This document shows positions 1 through 5,829 of a stretch of 12,017 nucleotides of DNA, piece by piece. The position numbers and the translations under genes were made by a program. Every line of letters starts with the position of its first letter. Position 1 is the stretch's first letter. The DNA comes from Thermoplasmatota archaeon (GTDB lineage: Archaea > Thermoplasmatota > E2 > DHVEG-1), in contig JAUWOO010000043.1 in NCBI GenBank assembly GCA_030612095.1, positions 1-12,017 on the forward strand, written 5' to 3'. The notes below the pieces were generated by a model. It did not search any database and was not told where the DNA came from. It saw only the letters and a list, made by a program, of their open reading frames with translations.

Positions 1-1
1 T

Positions 2-70
2 TTGGTTACTGCGGGTATTCCTCGCTATATGTTAACACCGTCACAACTATCAATATCAGATCTAGAATGA
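2..70 (+). CDS. possible 3' end of an upstream gene
   Basis: The frame starting at base 2 is open from the window edge to a TGA at 68-70 and gives 22 residues ending LTPSQLSISDLE. The composition looks like an ordinary protein tail, more so than the other two plus frames, but there is no family signature. Frame 1 is also open, to a TAG at 79-81. This is a weak call resting only on an open frame at the edge; the preceding sequence would settle it. Confidence 0.25.
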   Translation: MVTAGIPRYMLTPSQLSISDLE

Positions 71-147
71 CCAAACGATAGTAGTATGCTTATGTGTCTT
101 GAGTACTTGCTACTTTTCACTCTCCAGTTTAATGTGATTTAACAAAA

Positions 148-172
148 TTAGTTAAAACTAAAAATTAATATA
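148..172 (+). promoter_or_regulatory. TATA-like box with adjoining 14-bp palindrome
   Basis: A perfect palindrome TTAGTT-AA-AACTAA (148-161) abuts an archaeal TATA-like element ATTAATATA (164-172). The box centre is about 26 bp before the ATG at 195, which predicts a leaderless or nearly leaderless transcript. The palindrome covers the position of the BRE. Because the downstream product resembles a ribbon-helix-helix DNA-binding protein, an autoregulatory operator is a reasonable inference. Confidence 0.45.
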
Positions 173-194
173 GATGCTAGAGTTATGAGGGCAT

Positions 195-539
195 ATGGAA
201 AAGAAAACTGCATTTCTAGAAATACCATCTGAGGTGATAGACGGGCTCGATCAGCAGAATAATTTGGGTGATAGATCGACGTTTATATCAGATTTACTGG
301 ATAAACAGCTACAACGTAATGTCGACAACCTGGGTGTTTCTACAGATTTAACTAATATGATGGGTGATACCAGAGAGTTTTTGGGTAGTTCTGGGGAACT
401 CAACCTGATCAACAGCAAAGGTTCTTCACTTGGTAATTTTGACATAAACATTCCAGATAGATTTGAGCATATCGTCGAAAAAATCGGTGAAATTTCTACG
501 GATCGTATTTTCCAGATGAGCTCCCGAAACTGGCGGTAA
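195..539 (+). CDS. small ribbon-helix-helix-like protein, possible DNA-binding regulator
   Basis: Protein of 114 aa. Residues about 4-40 fit the ribbon-helix-helix (CopG/MetJ/Arc) layout: a short strand (TAFLEIPSEV), then helix 1 (IDGLDQQNN), a turn (LGDRS) and helix 2 (TFISDLLDKQL). RHH proteins bind DNA as dimers by inserting the paired strand in the major groove. Residues 45-114 are polar, rich in Ser, Asn and Gly, and match nothing I recognise; they could be a ligand or partner domain. The ATG at 195 fits a leaderless start from the TATA-like box at 164-172; the GAGGG just before it is only 3 nt away, too close for a normal ribosome binding site. A palindrome beside the promoter suggests self-repression. 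A receiver protein follows after 76 nt but has its own promoter-like box. The RHH assignment is by pattern only. Confidence 0.6.
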   Translation: MEKKTAFLEIPSEVIDGLDQQNNLGDRSTFISDLLDKQLQRNVDNLGVSTDLTNMMGDTREFLGSSGELNLINSKGSSLGNFDINIPDRFEHIVEKIGEISTDRIFQMSSRNWR

Positions 540-615
540 TTTCTATTTTGCAATAAACTCTGCTCTACAAAAAATAATTAAATACATACTACATACAATG
601 CTTGAGGAGATAGGA

Positions 616-1005
616 ATGGTTAAAAAGATTATGATAGTGGATGACAATCCAGATATAATTCTTTCTATAAAAAGTGGATTGGAAGTTGCTGCGGGTGATT
701 ATGAGATCATAGGTGCAGAAAGTGGCGAAAAATGTCTTGAACTTTTAGAAACGGAAACTCCTGATCTCATATTGTTGGACATCATGATGCCAGAAATGAG
801 TGGTTGGGAAACTTTCGACAAATTGAAGGGAAATGCATCGTGGGGAAAAATACCTGTAGTTTTCCTAACTGCGAGAACAGATAGAGTTGCTAAAAATGCT
901 GGCGGTTTTTTGGGTGATGATTATATTGAAAAACCTTTTGAAATCGCGGAATTAAAGAGAAGGATCGACGAGATTACCAATAGGCAAAAAACATCGGTCC
1001 AATAA
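616..1005 (+). CDS. stand-alone response regulator receiver (CheY-like)
   Basis: Protein of 129 aa that is a single receiver domain with no output domain. The conserved parts are all present: acidic pair D9-D10 (MIVDD) for Mg2+, phospho-acceptor D55 (LILLDIMMPEMSG), switch Thr T85 (VFLTAR) and Lys K106 (DYIEKPF). It would accept a phosphoryl group from a histidine kinase and signal by protein contact, in the cytoplasm. I start at 616 because GAGGAG (604-609) lies 6 nt before this ATG; the earlier ATG at 598 would place that sequence inside the gene. A TATA-like TTAAATA (578-584) predicts a transcript start near 606. No kinase gene is in the window, so the partner is unknown. Confidence 0.9.
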   Translation: MVKKIMIVDDNPDIILSIKSGLEVAAGDYEIIGAESGEKCLELLETETPDLILLDIMMPEMSGWETFDKLKGNASWGKIPVVFLTARTDRVAKNAGGFLGDDYIEKPFEIAELKRRIDEITNRQKTSVQ

Positions 1006-1007
1006 AT

Positions 1008-1039
1008 TTATTTTTTAAACTTGAATCTGCATTTCAAGT
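1008..1039. terminator. T-tract and 7-bp hairpin between convergent genes
   Basis: Just after the receiver gene is a T-rich run (TTTATTTTTT, 1007-1016) followed by the inverted repeat ACTTGAA / TTCAAGT (1019-1025 and 1033-1039, 7-nt loop). It lies between two convergent genes, 30 nt from the end of the opposing one. The T-run fits archaeal termination of the plus-strand gene; the role of the hairpin is inferred. Confidence 0.4.
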
Positions 1040-1069
1040 AGAAAAGTAAGATTTTAGGAAGGATCATTA

Positions 1070-2074
1070 TCAGCGGATCATATTACTAACATCTGTAAAG
1101 TAGTTTAATGATGCTAAAACCAGTTTTGGATTGATTCTTCTAAATATGTAATTCGCTCTTATGAATGTTTTACCAATTAGATCCCATTTGATAAATTTCT
1201 GGTTTATTATGTGTGGATATTTTTTGGGATATCCTCTGGCTATGCATCTTCCAGCTACATCGCCGCTTATGAGGGCACGGTAGATTCCTTGTCCCGTAAA
1301 TGGAAACGTTCCAACACCTGCATCTCCAACAAATAAAATATTATTATGCATTAACGGTCGTTGTAGGCCGACCGGTATTAGTCCACCGGCTACATAATTT
1401 ACCTTACCTTCAATTTCTCGTCCTTCTTTGAATTTTTCTAACATATTCTTTAAATTATAACCAAAATTTCCACTAAAACCGATCCCTAGGTTAAGCTCTT
1501 TTTTCTTTAGATCACGTGGGAATATCCAGTAATAACCAAAGTTACCTGTGTAAATAACTTTCAAAGTATCAGAAATAAAATAGTTTGAATCCTCTAGAGT
1601 CTGTTGATAAGTAACGCCTTTGATCCCCCTGTTTATGTCTAGCTCTCTTTTAACGGTACTGGGGCATCCAGATGCATCAACAATGAATTTACCATCGAGA
1701 TCATTTATTGTTTTTATCTTATCATCTGTTTGAATTATAGTGCCTAGTTTTTCTGCTTTTCTCGCGAGGTGACATATAAACTCTGGTCTGTTGAGTATAT
1801 ATCCAACGCCAGGTTCTCTATGATAAACACGTTTTTTACTACCAATAATCACCTCGCCTTTGGTAATTTCATTAAAATAACTCTTTTTTTCTGGTTTCCA
1901 TTTTTTCCATTCAGATTCAACCGAATGCGCCTCACCGCATCGTCTCCCTTCATGGTTATATCCAATTTTTTTATGTTTCTCGTGAACTATAACAGTTATT
2001 GATTCGTTATGCTCTTTAAGTGAAATTGCAGTGCTTAGACCACTGAGGCTGCCGCCAACTATGTCGACTTTTAT
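1070..2074 (-). CDS. geranylgeranyl reductase family FAD-dependent oxidoreductase; start codon unclear
   Basis: Flavoprotein of the geranylgeranyl reductase group, which saturates prenyl chains of archaeal membrane lipids or related isoprenoids. Reading from the minus strand, the Rossmann FAD site VDIVGGSLSGLSTA starts at 2068, then RRCGEAHS (about residues 42-49), the family aromatic motif GYYWIFPRD, and the second FAD motif GDAGVGTFPFTGQGIYRA near the C-terminus. About 335 residues are readable, somewhat shorter than typical members (near 390-400). A GTG at 1852 gives a 260-aa form, but that would delete the whole FAD-binding region, so it is not the true start. Upstream of 2068 the frame has no ATG, GTG or TTG before the stop at 2117-2119. 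The nearest ATG (2085-2083) is one base out of frame: removing one base of the following AATATAAAA run would give M-V-V-I-K-V-D-I-V-G-G. Either an ATA start at 2074, preceded by GGTGGT, is used, or there is a one-base indel or sequence error. Confidence 0.85.
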   Translation of the reverse strand: MKVDIVGGSLSGLSTAISLKEHNESITVIVHEKHKKIGYNHEGRRCGEAHSVESEWKKWKPEKKSYFNEITKGEVIIGSKKRVYHREPGVGYILNRPEFICHLARKAEKLGTIIQTDDKIKTINDLDGKFIVDASGCPSTVKRELDINRGIKGVTYQQTLEDSNYFISDTLKVIYTGNFGYYWIFPRDLKKKELNLGIGFSGNFGYNLKNMLEKFKEGREIEGKVNYVAGGLIPVGLQRPLMHNNILFVGDAGVGTFPFTGQGIYRALISGDVAGRCIARGYPKKYPHIINQKFIKWDLIGKTFIRANYIFRRINPKLVLASLNYFTDVSNMIR

Positions 2075-2202
2075 ATTACCACCATAAGTGTTTACTATCC
2101 ATAAAGAGAATCGAAGTTAATAATAGTTACTTTTTTGGATACTGTCCCACAGTTTTCCCATTACTAGTGCCGTTCTTACGGTTAAAAGGCGTTCAAAAGC
2201 AA

Positions 2203-2213
2203 TTTTTATAATA
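2203..2213 (+). promoter_or_regulatory. TATA-like box upstream of the exonuclease gene
   Basis: TTTTTATAATA lies in the divergent spacer between the reductase and exonuclease genes and predicts a transcript start near 2235. A second, weaker AATAAT near 2264-2271 would suit a leaderless transcript starting at the preferred ATG at 2290, so which box is used is open. Confidence 0.3.
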
Positions 2214-2289
2214 AAGCTATTAAGCGAATATTTTATCTGCTCAATAGGTCGTGTCTATAATGCAAATAATAACAAAAAACGAGAATATT

Positions 2290-2859
2290 ATGTATTTATT
2301 TTTTGATACGGAAACAACGGGGCTTCCGATAAACTGGAAAGCACCAGTTCAGGATGTTAATAATTGGCCAAGAATGGTTCAAATTGCATGGTTACTGTAT
2401 GATGCAAATAGAAATAGAATTGATGAAAAGGAGTTTATTATTAAACCAGAAGGATTTTCAATTCCGGATGATGCTACACGAATACATGGGATATCCACAG
2501 AATATGCAATGGATAAGGGACAAGATTTAGATTTTGTTTTAAAATTATTTGCTGAACAAATTGAAACTGCAGGTATGTTGGTAGCTCACAATATGAGTTT
2601 TGATGAAAAAATTATTGGAGCGGAATTCATTCGGAAAAACATTCCAAATAAACTATTTCAAACAGATAGAATTTGTACAATGAAAGAAGCTACGGATTAT
2701 TGCCAAATACCTGGACATTACGGATATAAATGGCCAAAACTTTCAGAATTACATATTGAATTATTTGGAGAAGATTTTGAAGAAGCCCATAATGCTGCTG
2801 TTGATATTAATGCTACGGCAAAATGTTTTTGGAAAATGAAAGAATTGGAAATTATCTGA
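2290..2859 (+). CDS. DEDDh-family 3'-5' exonuclease (DnaQ-like)
   Basis: Protein of 189 aa forming a single RNase-T/DnaQ-type exonuclease domain, which removes nucleotides from 3' ends of DNA or RNA using two metal ions. The catalytic set is complete: D6 and E8 in FDTETTG, D105 in VAHNMSFD, H167 and D172 in AHNAAVD. It lacks polymerase or helicase domains, so its substrate (proofreading, repair or RNA trimming) cannot be told. I prefer the ATG at 2290 because MYLFFDTETTG is where such proteins usually begin; in-frame GTG 2251 and ATG 2260 would add 13 or 10 polar residues without a clear ribosome binding site. The segment NWKAPVQDVNNWPRMVQIAW is, from memory, typical of Bacteroidetes homologues. 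Sampled 60-base lines hold 16 G+C each against 22 in priL and the glycosyltransferase gene, consistent with acquisition by transfer. Confidence 0.88.
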   Translation: MYLFFDTETTGLPINWKAPVQDVNNWPRMVQIAWLLYDANRNRIDEKEFIIKPEGFSIPDDATRIHGISTEYAMDKGQDLDFVLKLFAEQIETAGMLVAHNMSFDEKIIGAEFIRKNIPNKLFQTDRICTMKEATDYCQIPGHYGYKWPKLSELHIELFGEDFEEAHNAAVDINATAKCFWKMKELEII

Positions 2860-2950
2860 TCGACACGTACGCACAGACATTATATGAACTGATTTTTGTA
2901 CTATACATCCTACAAATTTTCTGAAAGTAGTAAGCATATTGAAGTAAACT

Positions 2951-2972
2951 ATCGTTTAATTAAGTAAACGAT
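2951..2972. repeat. perfect 8-bp inverted repeat near the tRNA 3' end
   Basis: ATCGTTTA (2951-2958) and TAAACGAT (2965-2972) form an 8-bp stem with a 6-nt loop ATTAAG. It lies between the end of the exonuclease gene and the 3' end of the minus-strand tRNA. It could be a terminator hairpin or a protein-binding palindrome; no second copy was seen in the window. Confidence 0.4.
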
Positions 2973-2977
2973 TAAGA

Positions 2978-2993
2978 TTTATAAAAAGAAAAG
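2978..2993 (-). terminator. oligo-T terminator after the tRNA
   Basis: On the minus strand the tRNA is followed immediately by CTTTTCTTTTTATAAAT. Archaeal RNA polymerase stops at such T-runs without needing a hairpin. Confidence 0.5.
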
Positions 2994-3067
2994 TGGGCCC
3001 GGCAGGATTTGAACCTGCGACCATCTGGTTATGAGCCAGACGCTCCACCAGACTAAGCTACGAGCCC
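2994..3067 (-). tRNA. tRNA with CAU anticodon, probably Ile2 (alternatively elongator Met)
   Basis: A full cloverleaf of 74 nt folds from the minus strand. The acceptor stem is GGGCTCG/CGGGCCC (one G-U pair), the D stem GCTT/GAGC, the anticodon stem TCTGG/CCAGA with loop CTCATAA (anticodon CAT), the T stem GCAGG/CCTGC with loop TTCAAAT, and the discriminator is A. CCA is not encoded and there is no intron. The anticodon stem lacks the three G-C pairs of initiator tRNA. Archaeal elongator tRNA-Met usually starts GCCGGG, whereas GGGCCCG-like acceptors are usual for tRNA-Ile2, whose wobble C is changed to agmatidine by TiaS so that it reads AUA. The Ile2 identity is therefore favoured but inferred. 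Confidence 0.93.
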
Positions 3068-3088
3068 CTACAAAGCGTATGGGGCGTA

Positions 3089-3097
3089 ATATAATTT
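3089..3097 (-). promoter_or_regulatory. TATA-like box for the tRNA
   Basis: Minus-strand AAATTATAT is centred 26 bp before the 5' end of the tRNA at 3067, the normal archaeal spacing, so transcription would begin at or next to the mature 5' end. Confidence 0.5.
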
Positions 3098-3230
3098 CTA
3101 CTACTTAAAATTTAGAGGTTAAAAATAATGCATTCAGTCATATTGGTAAGTTTTTCAAGGAGAAATCTTTAGAATCTAATTTTAACTAACAACGGACTAT
3201 CATTTTTTATGGAATGTTTACTCATTTTAT

Positions 3231-3392
3231 TTATTCTTTATCGTCTCCTTCTAGTAGTTTCCAGAAGGACTGCATCTCCTTATTAAATTCGGTTTTCAGA
3301 AATTCAAAATAATAATCATCATCAGATGATGTATCATATTTATTATCTTCAAGTTCGGTGTTAACTACATTTTTCGATTTTTTATCTTTCAT
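3231..3392 (-). CDS. small acidic protein of unknown function (53 aa)
   Basis: A short gene on the minus strand reading MKDKKSKNVVNTELED and ending WKLLEGDDKE, with stop TAA at 3231-3233. A basic N-terminal stretch (KDKKSK) is followed by an acidic middle (SSDDDYY) and a likely amphipathic helix (FEFLKTEFNKEMQSFWKLLE). I do not recognise the family. The start at 3392 is chosen because GGTGAT, a good match to the archaeal anti-Shine-Dalgarno, ends 4 nt before it; ATG 3398 (two codons earlier) overlaps that sequence. A TATA-like box at 3441-3450 lies at proper distance. It is divergent from priL, which raises the possibility of shared control; a partner role in replication would be a guess. Confidence 0.6.
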   Translation of the reverse strand: MKDKKSKNVVNTELEDNKYDTSSDDDYYFEFLKTEFNKEMQSFWKLLEGDDKE

Positions 3393-3417
3393 TTCCATCA
3401 CCTAGACCAATATTGCC

Positions 3418-3427
3418 ATGATATCAT
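3418..3427. promoter_or_regulatory. 10-bp palindrome at the predicted start of the small acidic gene
   Basis: ATGATATCAT is a perfect palindrome about 25 bp downstream (minus strand) of the TATA-like box at 3441-3450, so it sits on the predicted transcription start. It may be a repressor site or chance in A+T-rich DNA. Confidence 0.25.
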
Positions 3428-3440
3428 TTATCAATGTTGG

Positions 3441-3450
3441 CATATATACT
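3441..3450 (-). promoter_or_regulatory. TATA-like box in the divergent spacer
   Basis: Minus-strand AGTATATATG predicts a transcript start near 3420 and a leader of about 28 nt carrying the GGTGAT site of the small acidic gene. The sequence is near-symmetric and could also serve priL on the plus strand; CATTAAT at 3504-3510 is another priL candidate. Confidence 0.4.
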
Positions 3451-3463
3451 TATCGTGTAAAAA

Positions 3464-3476
3464 TGTCAAAATGACA
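3464..3476. promoter_or_regulatory. inverted repeat TGTCA-AAA-TGACA, possible operator
   Basis: Perfect 5-bp arms with a 3-nt centre lie between the TATA-like box at 3441-3450 and the priL start. The form is that of a dimer-binding site. No second copy was seen. Confidence 0.3.
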
Positions 3477-3538
3477 AAACATCCATTGTTCATTAGTAAA
3501 GTTCATTAATAGGTGGTGGTTAGATATTGGAGTGTAAA

Positions 3539-4576
3539 ATGGTGGAGTTATCGACACTAGCAAAATACCCATTCTTGAATGCATCTAAAACCTATGTCAA
3601 AGATAATGCACTATCTGTTGAAGAACTGTTAGATGATCCATTATATGAGCGTGCACGCATAATTGGCGTAGAGCGGCTTGATAATGCATTCAAAGATAGG
3701 GATATAGGAAACAGAGTCCTGGCGACTGAGTATGACTGTGTTATGGAGCTACTTTCATATCCAATAGCTAGGATGGTGGCAGTATGCATTGATGACGTAT
3801 ATTTCAAAAGACGGTATGCACTTGGTGAAGCTGTTCATGCGTATAAAAGTCTGATAAATGAGTCAACTTCTTTTTTACTTGATGTCTCAAAGGAATTTAA
3901 CCTACGTGTAAAGTGTACAGAGGATACAAACAAACTCAGTATATATTTCACCGATTATCTTCGTAGCGCCCCTACAAGATACAAGGAGTGGAAGATGATA
4001 AACCGGGAGATGAAGGCTGGCTATATTCATATATCGCATAGGGATCTTGCAAGATTGATTCAAGAGGCCTTAAGATCTAGAATTAACAACGAACTTGACG
4101 CTAGAAAATGTAATCGGGTCATATCTGATACGTTCTCATCAGATATCAATAGAATCAAAAACAAGGTAATGATGCACCGTAAAAAGATGGAAGCAGCACC
4201 CGTTGGTAAGTTGGATATTGAAAAATTACCTCCCTGTATGAAGGAAATATTGGCAGCTATTCAATCTGGAGAAAACGTTCCGCATATGGGGCGATTTGCT
4301 CTTGTAGCCTTTTTAAACTCACTGCGATTAAATACAAACGACATACTTAAACTATTTAGCAGTGCGCCGGATTTCGAGGAGGAAAAGACCAGATATCAAG
4401 TGGAACATATAACTGGTAGCACTTCGTCAACGGCATATGCGCCACCGGGATGTGATAAGATGCGTACCTATGGTATATGCCCAGTAGACAAAATGGATGA
4501 GTTATGTAAAAGGAAGCGACATCCTTTGAGTTACTATAAGGCTAAATGGAATAAAAACAGTAAAAAGGAAAAGTGA
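3539..4576 (+). CDS. priL: DNA primase large subunit PriL
   Basis: Regulatory subunit of the archaeal/eukaryotic-type primase, which works with the catalytic subunit PriS to make primers at replication forks. Protein of 345 aa, normal for the family. The C-terminal iron-sulfur domain is clear: four cysteines C233 (LPPCMKE), C305 (PPGCDKM), C314 (YGICPVD) and C323 (ELCKRKRHPLSYY) would bind a 4Fe-4S cluster, and the conserved stretches VPHMGRFALVAFL and YQVEHITG lie between the first two. The N-terminal helical domain is less conserved. I start at ATG 3539, 4 nt after GGAGTG (3529-3534); a TTG at 3527 would add four residues. priS is not in the window. tmk follows directly in the same frame, so the two are surely co-transcribed, pairing primer synthesis with dTTP supply. 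Confidence 0.95.
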   Translation: MVELSTLAKYPFLNASKTYVKDNALSVEELLDDPLYERARIIGVERLDNAFKDRDIGNRVLATEYDCVMELLSYPIARMVAVCIDDVYFKRRYALGEAVHAYKSLINESTSFLLDVSKEFNLRVKCTEDTNKLSIYFTDYLRSAPTRYKEWKMINREMKAGYIHISHRDLARLIQEALRSRINNELDARKCNRVISDTFSSDINRIKNKVMMHRKKMEAAPVGKLDIEKLPPCMKEILAAIQSGENVPHMGRFALVAFLNSLRLNTNDILKLFSSAPDFEEEKTRYQVEHITGSTSSTAYAPPGCDKMRTYGICPVDKMDELCKRKRHPLSYYKAKWNKNSKKEK

Positions 4577-5170
4577 ATGCAAATGAAACATTTTGTAACA
4601 TTTGAAGGAATCGACGGGTCAGGTAAATCTACAATATTAAAACTTGTTTACGAACAATTGAAATCTCAAGGATATGATGTTGTTTCAACTTATGAACCTA
4701 CGGATACATGGATTGGTAAACGGGTTCAAAAGTGCATAGAGACCAACACAGATCCATTTGTAACCGTTTTTACATTCATAGCTGATCGCATAGAGCATGG
4801 GAAACAGATTCAACAGTGGATAGATGATGGTAAAATCGTTCTCTGCGATCGATATGCGGAATCTACATATGCGTATCAGGGAGTACAACTACAAGATATG
4901 GTGAAAGATTCGGTGCGATGGTTGAAAGAACTATCTAAGGATCGTATTCCTATCCCTGACAGGACATTTGTCTTTGTCCTAGATCCTAAGAAGGCCCTTG
5001 ATCGTATTCAAAACAGGGATAATTTGATTCCTTTTGAACGATTGGCATTTCTTAAAAAAGTACATGAGAACTATCTTGAATTGGCAGTTGGAGCAAGATT
5101 TTGTAAGCTTGATGCTACAAAAACTAGGGGGGAGCTTGTGAGAATATGTTGCGGAGATATAATCTCCTAA
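4577..5170 (+). CDS. tmk: thymidylate kinase (dTMP kinase)
   Basis: Phosphorylates dTMP to dTDP with ATP in the dTTP pathway, in the cytoplasm. Protein of 197 aa, the usual size. It shows the P-loop GIDGSGKST (11-19), the TYEPT segment (38-42) matching the family's TREP nucleotide-contact loop, FIADRIEH (67-74), CDRYAESTYAYQG (90-102) with the DRY motif, and a C-terminal FERLAFLKKVHENYLELA helix after the LID region. It starts at the base after the priL stop; ATG 4583 (MKHFVTFEG) is an equally good start by homology. There is no strong ribosome binding site, which fits translation coupled to priL. Confidence 0.95.
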   Translation: MQMKHFVTFEGIDGSGKSTILKLVYEQLKSQGYDVVSTYEPTDTWIGKRVQKCIETNTDPFVTVFTFIADRIEHGKQIQQWIDDGKIVLCDRYAESTYAYQGVQLQDMVKDSVRWLKELSKDRIPIPDRTFVFVLDPKKALDRIQNRDNLIPFERLAFLKKVHENYLELAVGARFCKLDATKTRGELVRICCGDIIS

Positions 5171-5226
5171 CTATTTTTGTTAATTGTGAGAATGGGGAAA
5201 CGGTAAGAGGGTGAGGAATGGTGGAT

Positions 5227-5243
5227 GGAAAAAATATTTTTCC
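5227..5243 (+). terminator. hairpin with T-run after tmk
   Basis: GGAAAAA and TTTTTCC (3-nt centre ATA) form a 7-bp palindrome 56 nt after the tmk stop. The T5 run on the plus strand makes it a plausible terminator for the priL-tmk operon. Confidence 0.35.
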
Positions 5244-5274
5244 CCAGTTCTCTAAACATATGCTCTGTTTATAA

Positions 5275-5406
5275 GTATATAACTCTTATTATATAATTGC
5301 CACCTTAATTGATTGGAATGCTAAACAATTTTTTAATGAAGCAAATGCAGGCAATTCATATTGGTATCAATGTCACTACCATAATTTGTTAATGAAATTG
5401 ATATAA
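5275..5406 (+). pseudogene. start-less open frame, possible gene remnant
   Basis: This frame is open from after a TAA at 5272-5274 to a TAA at 5404-5406 (43 codons) and includes IDWNAKQFFNEANAG and NSYWYQCHYHNL. The mixed composition, with Trp, Cys and His, resembles coding sequence more than random A+T-rich DNA, but the first ATG is four codons from its end. I do not recognise the family. Confidence 0.2.
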
Positions 5407-5445
5407 CAATGCTACAGATGTTGCAGAATGATGTTTTTAGCAATG

Positions 5446-5453
5446 TTTAAATA
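5446..5453 (+). promoter_or_regulatory. TATA-like box ahead of the micro-ORF pair
   Basis: TTTAAATA predicts a transcript start near 5475, giving a short leader that holds the AGGAG site of the first micro-ORF. Confidence 0.35.
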
Positions 5454-5488
5454 ACAAATAAGCATATTTATAATTAGGAGAGAAGGGC

Positions 5489-5584
5489 ATGCAAAATAAA
5501 TCTATATTTTTGAATATATGGGGCGAAGCCAAATTCAGTAAGGAATTTGTAGAGTCTTTGTCAGAGATTTTCTTCGATGAGTAA
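5489..5584 (+). CDS. micro-ORF 1 (31 aa), unknown function
   Basis: Reads MQNKSIFLNIWGEAKFSKEF and continues VESLSEIFFDE, stop TAA. AGGAG (5476-5480) lies 8 nt before the ATG, a stronger ribosome binding site than most long genes here have. The product is short, with aromatic residues and an acidic end, and no clear membrane segment. It is followed after 22 nt by a second micro-ORF with its own ribosome binding site. No known family; it could be a real small protein or a leader. Confidence 0.4.
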   Translation: MQNKSIFLNIWGEAKFSKEFVESLSEIFFDE

Positions 5585-5606
5585 CGTATCTTAAGGGGAA
5601 ATAAAG

Positions 5607-5708
5607 ATGTTGGATCCATGTTCCGATGAAGAGAAGAAATATATCGAATATTTGGTAAAGAAATATTCGTTTAAATTGGGCACTAAGGAGGATAACTACG
5701 GGGTTTAG
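5607..5708 (+). CDS. micro-ORF 2 (33 aa), unknown function
   Basis: Reads MLDPCSDEEKKYIEYLVKKY, continues SFKLGTKEDNYGV, and ends with TAG, the only TAG stop among the ORFs I accept. AAGGGGA (5593-5599) precedes the ATG by 7 nt. Residues 6-20 would form a charged helix; one Cys at position 5. It is in a different frame from the first micro-ORF, so the two are not one gene split by a stop. Function unknown. Confidence 0.4.
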   Translation: MLDPCSDEEKKYIEYLVKKYSFKLGTKEDNYGV

Positions 5709-5829
5709 AGATAAATAGATTCTATAGAATGGCAGCAAATATGTGTGGACGGAAATAAGTATGAGAAATGCATCTTGTACTTTTTCTATTGTAATAAAAT
5801 CATATTTGTAAAATTACATTTTATTGTAT

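Noticed and set aside
251..553. Minus-strand ORF of 100 codons
   Set aside because: It is antisense to the RHH-like gene; no family signature or ribosome binding site.
1769..2002. Plus-strand ORF of 77 codons
   Set aside because: Antisense to the clearly coding N-terminal part of the reductase-family gene; low-complexity Phe-rich translation.
5218..5274. 18-codon ORF after GGTGAGG downstream of tmk
   Set aside because: Very short, and contains the terminator-like hairpin; no further support.
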